From assembly GCA_029721435.1 (NCBI GenBank), contig CM056587.1, positions 13,103,167 through 13,167,166 of the forward strand: a stretch of DNA of 64,000 bases, in the 5' to 3' direction. Position numbers and translations under genes: made by a program. Shown piece after piece: positions 11,129-24,339 of this stretch. The notes below the pieces were generated by a model. The model did not search any database and was not told the origin of the DNA. It was given only the letters and a program-made list of their open reading frames with translations. Positions within the stretch are counted from its first letter, which is position 1. The number at the start of each line of letters is the position of its first letter. This stretch comes from Gymnothorax reevesii (Eukaryota; Chordata; Actinopteri; Anguilliformes; Muraenidae).

Positions 11129-11655
11129 GCATGGGTGGGCGTTATGGTCTGGTAGCTGCGAAGGCAAGTTCTAGCACATGGGTGGGCTCTATGGTCTGGT
11201 ATCTGTGAAGGCAGTGATCTTGTGCATGGGTGGGCTCTATGGTCTGGTATCTGTGAAGGCAGTGATCTTGTGCATGGGTGGGCTCTATGGTCTGGTATCT
11301 GTGAAGGCTCTGATCTAGCGCATGGGTGGGCTCTATGGTCTGGTATCTGTGAAGGCAATGATCTTGCGCATGGGTGGGCTCTATGGTCTGGTATCTGTGA
11401 AGGCTCTGATCTAGCGCATGGGTGGGCTCTATGGTCTGGTATCTGTGAAGGCAGTGATCTTGTGCATGGGTGGGCTCTATGGTCTGGTATCTGTGAAGGC
11501 TCTGATCTAGCGCATGGGTGGGCTCTATGGTCTGGTATCTGTGAAGGCTCTGATCTAGCGCATGGGTGGGCTCTATGGTCTGGTATCTGTGAAGGCAGTG
11601 ATCTAGCACATGGGTGGGCTCTATGGTCTAGTATCTATGGTAGCTGTGAAGGCTG
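11129..11655. repeat. 48-bp minisatellite, 11 copies
   Basis: Units of 48 bp beginning GCATGGGTGGGCTCTATGGT are repeated 11 times with very little divergence. Two main tail variants alternate: CAGTGATCTTGT (type A) and CTCTGATCTAGC (type B). Copies 2 to 10 read roughly A A B A' B A B B A''. Because 48 is divisible by 3 the array is open on both strands, giving spurious 16-residue repeat proteins. Confidence 0.93.
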
Positions 11656-12240
11656 TGTCCTAAAACCTAATCGATGCTGAATGCAGCCAGCAGACCCTCA
11701 GGGTAAAACATTAGGCTCTGGCACTGGGTTTAAGCCCTCCTCCCGCTCCAGCAGGATTACACAGGACAGCCAGCTCACGGGCGCACTAATGCCTCCTCAG
11801 CTCTGGGGAAGTGACTCTCTCATCCTGATGATATAAAGGACAGCATTGGGCCCAGACTCCTGAGACAGGTGTGACGCTAAATCCATGTTACAGACACAAG
11901 GTCATGTGCATCCAAATCTCTCTGCCCTTATACAGCCCATAAGGCTGTGAAATTCTGTGGGGAGGACATTACAGCATTTCTCTGACAACTTCCTTGTATT
12001 TACTCAAGGACAGTAATATTGAAAAGACTGAGAAGAAGAAAAAAACTGGTCATGAATTCATTTTAACAGCACCAGCATGTTCCCCTAAAAAGGCACTTTT
12101 ATAGATAGGGCCTGGGAATTACGGAATCACTGCTGAGGGGCAGAGCTACCAACTATCCATTAGGCCAACGGCAAAATCCTGCAACAGGCTGACCGAGATA
12201 GAGAGACAATGGCTAGAGATACAAGCATAGAACACAGGAC
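11656..12240. other. No gene recognised
   Basis: Nothing supportable seen. Confidence 0.4.
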
Positions 12241-12635
12241 ATAAAAGAGTGCGCCTGTATGTCGTTACAATTGTGTGCTTTTGTATGTACGTGTATGTGT
12301 GTGTGCATGTTTCTGCCTGTTTGTCTTTGTGTGTGTGTGTATACGTGTGCATAATTGAGTGCTTTTGTGCGCGTTTATGGATGTATTTTGTAGTATGTCA
12401 GTGCGTGTGCGCATGTGCATGTTTTAGTGCGTGTGCCTGTGTGCCTCAGAATGAGGGTCCCGACTGCATTTGCTTGCATGTCTGTGAATGCATGCGTGTG
12501 TATTTTTGCATATGCGTATTGCGTATATGTGCGTGCCTGGGAATGAATATGTGCACAGGAGGGCACGTGCCTGCATGTCTGAGTCAGTGCTTTCTCTCTC
12601 TCTTTCTCTCTCTTTCTCTCCCTCTCTCTCGTTCA
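12241..12635. repeat. Degenerate TG-rich tract followed by TC microsatellite
   Basis: Interrupted TG/TGTATG sequence (about 12250-12565) is followed by a (TC)n run at about 12594-12632. Open frames here are by-products of the repeat. Confidence 0.8.
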
Positions 12636-13644
12636 CTGTATCCGAGAACTATAAAACCTATTTTTACTAATAGATTATAAAATGAGTGTTCTTTACAGAT
12701 GACTCTAGTCTTTTGGCTGGTTTCTCAGTCCTTAATCTTGGACAACAAGAATAGGTGCAACCTAGTACATGGCTGGGCCACCAAGTGCCCTCTGAGAACG
12801 TGCACCCAAGAAAAGGGTGCGCATTGATGATATTAAATATTTATCTGAAATTATAAACCTTCCTTCTCCCTCCAAAAAGGGCGCCCCATTTTAAAATAGT
12901 TCTGGCGAGTAAAAAGCAGAAAAAAGTGGAGGTTTGATACGTGATCCTTTCCCTTTCACTGAATCCCATCTCCCATTTCAGCATTTTTTACATTTAAAAC
13001 CTGTTCCTGTTGCACCCAATGAAACATCAGCGCAGAAGGACATGACTTCATAAGCCTAGCCATCATGTGCCATTTTATGAGCAACTCGAGGTCTGCAGTC
13101 CCAAAAATGAACAAATAATCATCTGACAAAACAATCCTCAGACAAAATCCTAAATTTGAATTAAGTGATTCATCGCATTATAAATGACTTACTTTTTTAG
13201 TTCAATCAACTATCTTTAATGAATGTAACTTGTCACTTTCGCCAACAGAAATGCATCCAGACAGCAGGCTAATCCCATAAAAGGCATAAAATAATGATAG
13301 CCTGATAATCGTTTCCTTTGGGTTTATCATGAGCATTCTTAAAATACTCCAAAACCAGCGACTTAATTTTATTTTCATCTTTTTACTGCGGGTATGTGAA
13401 AGCCATTCTCAAGCTTTCGGTAACGAGTGCATTCTCTCAAACATCCACGTATTTACACGATTTCCGTCAGATCATTTATGTTTCAATTTTAATCATCTAG
13501 AAAAATATGAGTTTAAAGTAAAAAAAAAAATCAAAACATAAAACGACAGATAAAATTTTCTCCATTATAATTTATCCATCTCTAGTAAAGTATGACTCAA
13601 TTTGAACCTTAAAAAACAAAATACAAAGCTAAGAGAGAGACGTA
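12636..13644. other. No gene recognised
   Basis: AT-rich, no recognisable exon or repeat family. Confidence 0.4.
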
Positions 13645-13835
13645 GGGTGCGTTCGAGCGCGTCTGCAAGTAAGCCGGCTGCGCGAGATTCCCGAAAAATT
13701 ACGTGAGAATCTCACCGAAGTTGCGCGAGATCGCTGGGTTTGGAGGGCTTATCACGCAACTTCGGCGAGATTCTCGCATAATTTTTCGGGAATCTCGCGC
13801 AGCCAGCTTACTTGCAGACGCGCTTGAACGCACCC
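13645..13835. mobile_element. 191-bp foldback MITE
   Basis: Two arms of about 80-85 bp are inverse copies separated by a spacer of about 25 bp. Termini are GGGTGCGTTC and GAACGCACCC. GTA lies on both outer sides, a possible 3-bp target duplication as used by PIF/Harbinger elements. The differences between arms are mostly transitions, many at CpG. The GC-rich, CpG-rich arms stand out against the AT-rich surroundings. Confidence 0.7.
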
Positions 13836-14140
13836 GTAGTACTTCTATTGACTCTGCCCACAAATTCACAGAGCAGAGCTTGCAAAACCCGTCCATGACG
13901 TTTCCCAAAACAGGCCTCTCTCCTAGCATCATGGAAGTATTCATGCTCGATAAAGTACTGTCGTTTTGTGCTCGTTTCCATTTACTCGTATCGCTAATGT
14001 GACGGAATGACTTTATTACTCCGTTTACATGTGGCCGGCTATTTTCATAAACTAACATTTCACTATCTCCGTTTTCAAAAATAATATCATGCACACGTAT
14101 CAGTTTTCAAAAATGTTTTCGTTTACACGTACCCGTGTAC
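13836..14140. other. No gene recognised
   Basis: Contains repeated GTTTTCAAAAAT and GTTTACACGT motifs next to the inverted-repeat unit at 14141; perhaps part of the same old element. Confidence 0.35.
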
Positions 14141-14558
14141 ATTCATTTAAATTACCATTACAGAAACTCCAATAACGCTCAACATCAGATGTGGCCAGTT
14201 TTCATTTATAACGTGTTCCGATTACGACTCCGGACTTAACAAGCTTTTCTTTATTCAGGGTTTGGAAGCAATACATGTGTTTCATGATTGTTTAAATTCA
14301 ATAAGATCATGTGAAATGTCTTTATGCAATTCCGTTGCTTCCAACCCCTCCAGTGCAGAAGGTCTTCAATTCAGCGCGAGAATCTCCTTCATAGGCGCTG
14401 ATTAAATAATTGCTAACTACAGTATAGGAACGTAAATATACCACTTAAACCCACATCGAATGCGTGAGAGTTGACAGGTACGCATTATAAATGAAAACTG
14501 GCCACACCTGCTAATGCTGAGAGTTTTCGGAGTCTCTGTAATGGTAATTTCAATGAAT
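14141..14558. repeat. Inverted-repeat element with ~75-bp arms
   Basis: The left arm (14141-14214) and right arm (about 14478-14558) are inverse copies sharing ATTACCATTACAGA and GTGGCCAGTTTTCATTTATA blocks, around about 260 bp of unique interior. It looks like an old non-autonomous DNA transposon. Its limits and target duplication are unclear. Confidence 0.55.
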
Positions 14559-15280
14559 GATTGAAAACAGGTTGTGACCAATCATTGATTTCAAGGGATT
14601 GTTTTGAGCATCCCCAATCGCCAGTTCACCGGCTGCCACTGGTTATGTCCTGACCGACTGAACATTAGGAGCCTTGCTGGAGTACATGACAATTTCATTC
14701 CATTAGAGTCACAATGTGATTCTTGCATAAGGGAATAGGCGCAGAAATCTAAGAGCATGGCGTGTCTCTGAGATTTCACTTTGTCCTTGTTTTCTCTCCT
14801 ATTATTTCGATCTTGAATACATCCAAGTTCAACAGCTTTTATGTAGACACTCACTGTATCGCTTGTTTAATGCGCTTATCTTCATAAACCTTGCTCTATA
14901 ATCTATAGCTTAGTAGCAGGTGAAAATGAAAGTCCATTTATGTAAAACTGATACTTGAACTCATCTTGTTTATGTTCCCACATAATTAGTAGCATAGGAG
15001 GGCCAGTGTTCCCGTGCAGAAATGCAGTGGCCTTTTTTGCCATATACTAGCGCAGATTATGCTGCAGGGCTGCATTAAAAGTTTGCTCTCAGATCCACGT
15101 CATTATATATCGGTTTTAGCTGCAAGCAAACCCATTACTGCCACAGAAAGAGGGTCAGGGGAGATTTTCCATTAGAGGGCACCCATTGCAGTCCGGAAGC
15201 TTTCAAAAAGCAGAGGTCCTTACTTCCAAAAACAGAGTGTTGCCTTATAGTCGCAACATTCACTCTTCTTTTGACTCTTT
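14559..15280. other. No gene recognised
   Basis: Nothing supportable seen. Confidence 0.4.
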
Positions 15281-15333
15281 TCACTCTCTCTCTCTCTTTC
15301 CCTTTCTCTCTCTCACACACACACACACACACC
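15281..15333. repeat. CT/AC microsatellite
   Basis: A CT-rich tract passes directly into (AC)n. Confidence 0.85.
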
Positions 15334-18300
15334 ACAGTCAAAGGCGACTGCTTCACGGTGGTTTTGTTCTGGCCTGGGTTCCCTGTGCCAGAAGGGCTCA
15401 ATTTGCCCTAGGGACAGAAGGCATCTCATATTGCGCAGATGATGTAAAGCAGTCTGCACTTGATCGAATGTGCGTCTGAAAGGCGCAAGCCATGCATGCA
15501 TTGAAGGGGTCAGCTTACTGTTTGTTTTTGGACCAATTCAGTGCAATTTGTTTGCACATGAGTGGCAAGGCTTTTTATAAAAGGTTCTTTAAAATCGGAC
15601 TCAGTCTGGGTTTGCACCGTGTTTAAAACATATCATTTTAATTTATTATTATTACAGATTGAAACATGAATCGGGTTACCTTTTAGCCATCCTCCTAATT
15701 TCCAATCTATAACACATACAATCAGTAATATTCATTCCATAACCCCATTTGACATCTCAGCTAACCAATCAATAAAGAGATATGTAATTAGCCATGCCCC
15801 CAATAGGGTCTTCTGCTCAATTAGGGACTGAGGGTTACAGTCAAAGTTAAAGCCATCGATTCAGGAAGTACTTTGTATCAATGACCATCGCGAATTTTAC
15901 AAGGCCTCAAAGATCCTTCCTTCAGACCAATCTCCTACCCTCAATAAACGCCTGGCTTAGGCTCCGCCCAATAGGTTGTCAGCCAGTTCACGCATCCAGA
16001 CTCCCCCCGTGTTCCTCCGCTTCTGTCAGACTTTCTAACCTTCACGCCCGTCTGGACCAATTAGGTTGTAGGGATGATGACGTGGTGATGTAGCCTCGCC
16101 TGACGTAGCCTGCCCCCCCCCAAACTCCATTGAACTCCATGGTCTAGAATATGGTCACCTTGCTGGAGGCAATGAGTTAATTACATATATGACTGGATCG
16201 CTGAATTTGGTTCTCAGTGTTCCTCTAGCCTTCCATCTTTCCATCTTTCTTTAAACCCGTCTGAATCCTCAAGAACTTCCCCTCTGACCAGGTAAGGCTC
16301 AGTTTCTTTGACCTCCACACAACCTGTGAACATTCCCATCTGCCCCTTTTTAAGAAAACTGAAGGTGTGATAGTTTTTTCATAAAAGCTTCTTCTCAACT
16401 CGGTCATACTGATGGTCTTGTGTTTTGCACTGATCTGCTGCTTTCTAGTCCTGATCAGTGGATGGCTTTCGCCTCTGTAACGTATCCTGAGGTCACAGAT
16501 TGCAAAGGCAGTTTGTGTTTTTGTGTGCTAAAGAGAGAGAAAGGTGCATGCATTTTCAAAGTTCAAATTTGCTTTTCTCTGGCTCCATGTACTCTGATTG
16601 TTAAGATGGTCCAAAATATTTCTAAAAGATTGGTTAAACATTGGTTTAATTGGTTTCTCCTGACTGCAGTCCTTTTGCCAAGTATTGTGTTGCGCTAAAA
16701 GTGTCACTTGGTTGTATTTAATGCCAGTGTCATTTAATCATATTTAACGCTCTATTGCTCTGATTGTCTCAAACGAGGCTTGATAGCTGCGAGCTTTGCA
16801 GCTGTGAGTTTGGGGAGACACTGCTTATGTTCAAGATAAAGTCCTTTAGATAAACCCCAGATCATAAAATCAATAAGAAATCATAAAATTCAGTCTGGAA
16901 TATGTTATGAATGCAGTGAAGGTAAACTAACTGATTACAAAGTGGCCCTATTTATGTCGCTTATATTACAAGTCATTTTTATCGTTACTGTTATCACCAT
17001 TTGAAGGCACATTGCTGAATAGCCCCAACTTAAGTGAACACGCACAACACATGCACACAGTGGTGCGTTCTGTTGTTCAGCAGTCGTTTGTTCACAAAAG
17101 CTCTTGATTAATCCCCATTTCTGATCTCCATCTGACCTCTGGCTGGATTTCTCCATCAGGATGAGCAGGAGGATAATTCTGGTAGGACGTCTGTACAGCT
17201 CCGGTTAATTCCGCCACACAGTCAGATTACAAACATGGCTGGATGGTACATGCTATACCCTCCTCCACCACACCCCACCCCCACCTCTCTTCCAACCCTT
17301 CAGAGACGCCATAAACCCACCTCCACTCCTGAACACTTCCCCTCCATGCACCTGTCCCCCCTTTTTACCACCTCGCTTGAGCTCCCAGTCCTGTAGTCTG
17401 GACACAGGGAGGGCAGTAGGCAGGTGGTGAGTTAGCATGTTAGCAGCATATTAGCAAGGGAGCCCATGTGCATCTACGACAACAAGAGGCATATCCAGTT
17501 TTCCCAAGAGATGGTTGCGATGTGGTCCGATAGGATGGTTTGCTCATCTTGGGAACAGAGGTTCGTGGCTTTGGGGGGTCGTTTTGCTCAAACGTGCCCC
17601 GTTAAAAACAAGGTGACGGTAGCGAATCTAGAATTCCTGGTCCCTCCACCCCTGGGGGGGTGGTGTGGAGGAGGGTGCAGGGATGCTGATATGTCCGCAA
17701 GCTGGGACACCATCGCCTCGCGAAAATTATGACCCACTTTCCAAAAACATGACAAAAACACCCACGTCAAGCCAATGCACCGCACCGAAATTCGGATTTA
17801 GGGGATTTCATTTTTTTTACCGCAGAGGTCACGTGTTCTTTTGATACATCCACATGACCAAGTCCCGCAGCCAATCCGCAGCCAGCGTTGGGTCTTGGCT
17901 GAGTGAAAAAAACAGGAAAAATTCATTTGCCTTGTGCGTTTTTTAATCTTTAGTGAACGTAGAAAGAGGTGGCCATCTGTCAGAAGCTGCACTAAGGTAA
18001 ATCCTTTTATTTAATCTGATCTCTATTTTTGCTGCATTTTCTGTTGTTTTGGGCATATCCAGTAAATATTTCTTGAAACATCGATTGAAGAAAGATCCCA
18101 AGGAAACGAGATGGTGCATCTTATTTTCTAGTTTTGGTCAGTTTTGGTCCAGGAGTCATGTGCGGCAATGACTTTAGCACAGCAGGGATCCTTATGCCGC
18201 TCCATGATAACCGACCGTACATTGGTCGCATTTGAATGAGTGAGGTCATTTAACAGGAAAATATCATGTGCTTTATCATCAATATTCTCAACACTGAGTC

Positions 18301-21027
18301 AGAATATGATACAAATGTCTGCCCTGTGCTCATGTCTCAGAATGGATGACTATAATTTAGTCAGAAAGATTTGAAACAACATCAACAACGTTCTCACTAT
18401 TTGTTTTTGCTGTCTCTTGATGTTGTCTAGATAAAAAGAAATGAAGAATAGCTTATTTTGCTATTAAATCAATATTAACCTTTGGTCCTTAATATGTCTT
18501 TATTGGTCAACTCCTATACCATAGGCAGTGTCGGAATGCATTTTCGATCCTTACAGAATGTGTTAAGTCGATGGTTTGGCTCTTTAGACTACCAGAAGAT
18601 GTTTGTTGAAATGTATTCATGAGAATGCAGCTTTATTATAAATTACTGGCCCTTTTCTGTCATGATGGAAATGAATTTCAGTTTAACTAATATCAAAGAC
18701 AAAATGATAGTCAAAACCATGTCCTTCATTATGCCGTCTGATTTTGTCTGATAATTGACCTTGATAGATGTTTAAGCCGTTCTGAGCTCCACATCGCTGC
18801 CATATTCACGTCCATTGCATTACAGCTAATTTTCTTCATCATTATTTCAATTAATGTCATCTATTCCCTGTCTCCCATGATAATCCTGAACTATTCAGTG
18901 GATGGAATGTTAGCGACATGGCTTATCTGTTTAGTGGTGATCTCCATTGTTTGAGTAACGTGAGCTTACGCATCCACACCAGATTGATTGAATAGGAACA
19001 ATTTTCTGAAGATATAAAATGTGAAGTTATTCAAAAATCAGATATACAACTGAGCAACATTTTTAAGAAGCTGAAAAATTTTCATGGACCGTTATTGTAT
19101 GAATGACTGTGATTCTTGTGAGTAAATGAGAAATAAAAAAATATATATGGTGCTGGGAGTTAGTAAAGGAGGTTGTTTTGATCTTCATATTATATCTGTG
19201 GGAGTAGACCCAGTTCGTTCTTGGTGTTGGAGCGTACGTTGGGCTCCGTGAAGGATCATCCGCCATCTCTGAGGCATGACTGCGGTATAACTCCACGGCT
19301 GTGACTGTCTGCAGCTGCTGACACTTGTGTTGTGAGGATATGGATGCAGTGGCATGAATGTGGATGTGGGTGAATGGGATGATGCACAAACGATTCAAAA
19401 TTTGCGACTTAGGTGTGAAGTGAAGTTCTCCTCACGCTGAGGTGAACTGGAGCACCCGCAGTGGGATATGTTTGGCTCCCGAGCTTACTGCGCTGTTCCC
19501 TTGCAGGCACCATGGCGGTCGCCTCTTCCGCCTCAGCGTACAAAGCCAAACGCGCCAGCCAATGAGTGCTGTGCCACACCATCGCAGCCCTGCAACCCCC
19601 GGCCTGCCCGTCCGCACTCATGGAGCACTTGCCCCCGGCCCACCCAAGCACACACACAGAGCACTCGCCCCTGCTTTGACTGTAATTTGGGCTGAGATCT
19701 CAGCCTTGGCGACTGATCTGTGTTGACAGTTTTAGAACCAACTGTCAGGCAATGCATTGGGTGGCCATACAGTGAGTTGCATGCGGAAACAATAGAGCCA
19801 TACTCCGCCAGTCTCTGCTGCGGGATTTTCATTGATCGGTTTGAAGTGCTTCATAACCCATGATTTCACGAGTAAGCAAAGGCACCCCCACTGGCCTTCC
19901 TTCAAAATTTGTACAATAAATGGATGTAGCATCTCAGACAGCTTTTAGCTACTAATAGAGCGAGTTGTTCAGCAATGTTTCATCACTTTGACACTTTGAG
20001 GTTTCTTCTGAGCTGAATAGATTGTGCAGAGCTGTCTGGGTTCAATTGTTGTGGATCATGCAAAGGCAATATTGTCATAATGGCAACCTTGAATGAAGAT
20101 AACAGGTCAATAGAGAATGCTATCAATAAGCGATTCATTCTTGGTGAGTCTTCTGATGAAATGGCTGGAGACTTTAAAGTAGACATCTATTGAGAAATCA
20201 GAAAATTGTACCTCCATGCAAAGCTAATGTCACAGAGATGATGAATAAAATACTTTCTTGACACTCACTCAAATAGGAAGAGAATAAAAGAGGCATTTTA
20301 AACACATGCACATCCCCAAAAATACGCAATGAAAATAGCCCCTTTCTGATGCCGTAATTCGTGGGAGGCAGGGACACACCGTTAGGAAGTTGAGTGTATT
20401 GACCATCGTCTGCCTGTTGTGATTTGTCCAACTGAGTCACGTTTTGTTTAATGTTTCAAGCGGATTAGATTTATGCAGGCCAAAAATCATGTTCTTGTTC
20501 ATGACGCAGAGCACACGTCCCCATAATATCTTGTTTTTTAATTTTTTCCGTGCAACAAGCAAAAAGTGTAAAACTTTCCTTGACAAAGTTGCGGGTCGTA
20601 AAAATCTGCATTACTTTACCTCATGGAAAGTAAAAAGTCCTTAAAACCAAAAATAAAGCGGTAATTCATATAATTATCAGCATTTATCTGAGGTTTTATG
20701 TACATTGGACAATTTCCGGAATGCTTTATCCAAATCTCAAACTCGGATGGGGGAACTGGTGGGCGTCTATTTAGCATCACACAATTGACTGGATTTGGGC
20801 TTGGTGACTGCTCAAAATATCGCTGTGTATATTCGATCTCCAAGTCAAGCAGGGTTGAAAAAGTTCAGACATGTTCGGTTGATTTTGACATCTTCCATTC
20901 AGTGTAAAATATACATGTGATCGCCGGTGTGTCACAATTGCTCCCTCGAATGACGTCACAACTTTTGGCCCAAGTAGTGCTGATCATAGTGCTGTTTAAG
21001 GAATATATCGGGGGTTGCTAAAAACCT
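15334..21027. other. Long stretch without recognised gene
   Basis: No exon with recognisable coding content. GC-richer patches occur near 17250-17400 and 19440-19690. The second contains GCACCATGGCGG after a TTGCAG, which looks start-like, but its frame closes after 17 codons. I see no named repeat family. It may be intergenic or a 5' intron of pcbp3. Confidence 0.35.
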
Positions 21028-21250
21028 GTTTTAGATGCATGATGACTCTACTCCATCATCACCTCCAGGTGGAAATCGTTGATAGTAAGAGTATTGCATG
21101 CCCTTTGGGATGATACCAAATATGACAATTTTATGTGTCACAATTGCCGTTTTACATCCATGATTTCTCTATTCCATTATCATCTCCTGGTGGAAAATGT
21201 TGACAGTAAGAGAAAGTCCATGCCCTTTGGATGATTCAAATCAATATATG
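21028..21250. repeat. Diverged tandem duplication, ~120-bp unit, two copies
   Basis: Copies at 21028-21124 and 21149-21250 share the order CCAT-GAT-CTCTA-TCCAT-CATC, a GGTGGAAA block, GACAGTAAGAG-like and CATGCCCTTTGG blocks, with many substitutions. It is an old local duplication without coding potential. Confidence 0.65.
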
Positions 21251-23639
21251 GCTACTTTAAGTTGCTTGTCTGCTGATATTGCAAACTTCTCGTGTAACTT
21301 GCTTGTTACCGAGAGTGGCAGTGCTGCAGAGGAGTCTGGGTGTGGGTGCACCCTCAGTCAAGACTATTAACATGTGAATTTGCTAGGGGAAAATAATAAA
21401 TCCTGTTGTATTTATGGTTTGTAATCATGTGAAAGAATGCAGTCCGCGTTCGTTTCCCTGCATGACTGCATCTGCGATGCAGCACTTCTATAGTAATCCA
21501 AGAGATTGCAGAGGCTACTCTGTGGACTGTTCAGAGTACTTAAACCCGCTGTGTGATGCTTTTCCGGTCTGCAAGATGTTTTAAGGATTTTTTCAATGCT
21601 TTTCAAGTCACTTATGAGGCTACTGACAGCTTTTGAAAGCTAATCTGTCCACCAGTAAGATGCTTCAGCAATAGCAATCACAATCTTCGGCTTAGCATAA
21701 TGAAAGTTAAGTATTAAATTCCTTCCAGTATTTTTTTAGTCCAATTTTCACCATGAACTTGACTCAAGTCAAATTATTTGAAGCTGTTTATAGAAATGGT
21801 TGGAATAGGCTGGAGCCAACTGTTTGTTGTCCTTCCTCCCTTATTAAACCATTTTATTGTCATCCTTCCATCCACATCAGTCAAATCCTTTACAATATGG
21901 TCCAAATGATCAAGGACATGTTACGACATACGACAGACATTACGTGTCTGTACTTCTAAAAAAAGTTGATCGGTTCAAAGCAAAAAAAAAAAATGCAGCT
22001 GAGAGAATTTAAAACAATTAGATGTGACAAATTGATGCCAAATTTTCTCTTTCATTGTAAAAACTTTTTATATTAACAATTGCTAGTCTTTGCACCTCAT
22101 CATAAAGGCATATTGCTCTTAAAAATAAACAAATCCAAAACCTTAAAGCTCTTAATCTTTGGAAACAATTGATTAGAAATTGGATGATAGTTCTATAAAA
22201 CTTACATTTTCACATTCTACCACACAGAAATATGTTATATTCTGTGACATTAGGGAGTTTGTTTATGCAGTTCTGCAAGAATACTGGCTGACTAACTAGG
22301 TCAGAAATCATTGTGATGTCATCCCTAGCATAAAATGACATCATTAACCTTTTACTGGCAAGATATATTTCCACCTTTAATGCAGACAACATTTCAACAG
22401 TTACAAATAATGTACTGCTCTAACAGTTACTGTGATGACATTGGTAATCTGCAGTACTCATTCGTTTTGGCATAAATTATCAGGAGTTGAGAGATTCCCA
22501 AAATATGGAAAGTTGCTCTTTGCCAGAGATGCGAGTAATTTTTAAAGGCGGGGCTTTATCTTTATCTAAATTCTGGAGGGGAAATAATTTAGTTGAAAGA
22601 TGATTTGCTTGTTTGATGTCCCCATTTCCAAAGAGAAGGAAACCCGCAATATCCATGTGTATTTATGTTAACTGCTGTCCTTTGTTATAACCACTGATAT
22701 ATATATAGAACACTAACTATAACTATATATGTTCTATCTATATATATCTATGGTTATAACCCACAAGGATTTAGGAGAAATAAGACGTAGAGCGCTACTA
22801 ATTCAATTTGACCATTTCATTGCACTTTTGAACATATACGTGCTCCAGTCTACGCGACAGACCGATGATATTCTGCGGTTTCCGCTCTGGTCTCATGTGT
22901 GTATGGATTGTCCATATTACAGCATAATAATCTGCCTGCCTGGGAGGATTAGGACAGAACAGATGATGTGGAGACGGACTCAAAATGTATTGCACTCTCT
23001 TATACCAATTCTGCCTGCATATCTTCAGCTCACCGATGTCAAACTGTAAAACAGTCTATGGTTGGTACAGTTCACTGATTTTTTTTTTTTATGCTTTTAT
23101 ATTTCTTTATTTAATCCTGTCTTTGTAAACACCCTTATCAGAGGTGGAATTTCCCCCTCGCTCGACCATTCCATTTAAATTCAGGCAGTCAGTTTCTTTG
23201 TCTTCCATTGCGGGGAGCCCTGCCTATACCACTGAGCCTATGCTTTGCAGGCACTAAAATGGGGGAAGCCTGTGTTAGAAAAGGCACATGGAACCCTCTG
23301 CCAACCACACGCTGCTTCCAGGCAGCCGATAGCTGTGTCGGGTGATGCAAAATGCCGTAGACCAAGCGAGTGGTTCCATCTGTGCACCAAAACCTCGCTC
23401 AGGAATGCCTTCTCATGCCTTTTTTTTTCTTCTTCATCATAAGCTTGTAGAATTTTCTGGAAATTCCCTCATTGTTTCTGTCTCAGTACTGTTTAATCCT
23501 CTGGTAACAATGGTAAATGGTTAAAAAATCTGGAAAGTAATTCACCCTTCTTAACGTTGCCTTGCCCCTCCGATTAGCATGCGTTGCCTTAGGTTTGCAA
23601 AGTAGGCCTGTATCATGTGCTTATTACCAGTGGTGTATT
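21251..23639. other. No gene recognised; small AT palindrome
   Basis: Around 22690-22755 an AT-rich palindrome (TATATAGAAC against GTTCTATCTATATA) could form a cruciform. Otherwise nothing was seen. Confidence 0.4.
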
Positions 23640-24140
23640 GTATACGGAGCAATTTGCATGCCGAAGTCAGGAGAGGCTGCATTTGCTCCTGTGTTTACAC
23701 TCCAAGCAATTAGCATGGCAGGTTAAGGAGGCGAGGTAGTGTTAGCCTCTGTATTTCAGCATAAAGCCGTTAGCATGACAGGTGAGAAAAATTAGGAGGC
23801 CTAAGCTTCTGTATTTAAACAAAGAGCAATTATCACAGGTCAGGGAGGCTGTGGTGCCTTAGCTTCTGTACTTATACACAGAGCTGCTAGCAATGCAGAT
23901 GGGGGAGGCTATGCAGCCTTCTTGCATGCAGAGCTGTTAGCAAGGCTGTTTTTGCATCAGTACTTACACAGAGCCACTAGAAGGTCAGGAAAGCTGTGCT
24001 GCCTTAGCTTCTATATTTATATGTTGAGCCGTTTGCGTAGCAGGTAAGGGAGGCTAGACTACTGTAGCTTCAGTACTTACACATAGAGCTATTAGCATGG
24101 CAAGTCAGGGAGGTGAGGCTTCATTAGCTACAGTTCTTAA
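23640..24140. repeat. Degenerate minisatellite, ~65-bp unit
   Basis: About eight diverged copies, each containing GCCTTAGCTTCTGTACTTA, ACACAGAGC, TTAGCATGGCAGG and TCAGGGAGGCT blocks in the same order. Copy lengths vary, as in an old decaying array. Confidence 0.7.
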
Positions 24141-24339
24141 GGCTCCAGTGATTTATTGGCGGCACAGAATTCCTGAAGGCACACTGGAGCTTTACTCTTA
24201 TCTCACAAATTATACAGTGTAGGTGTATGCAGAGAAAGAAACATCATCCAGTAGCTGAGAACCATAAATTCCAAGCTTATGAATTCTTCTCTATCTCCCA
24301 GCCCACTCTTCCATGGCATCTTAGTCTACCTGTAGGCCT

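Noticed and set aside
11129..11655. Regular repeats that might suggest a CRISPR array
   Set aside because: Units are contiguous without unique spacers, and the genome is a fish.
11119..11680. Repeat-protein-like frames of about 155 codons on both strands
   Set aside because: Artefact of the 48-bp minisatellite; no start context, splice sites or flanking coding sequence.
19442..19832. Overlapping frames in a GC-rich patch with GCACCATGGCGG
   Set aside because: The frame from this ATG stops after 17 codons, and the others lack motifs and differ by strand.
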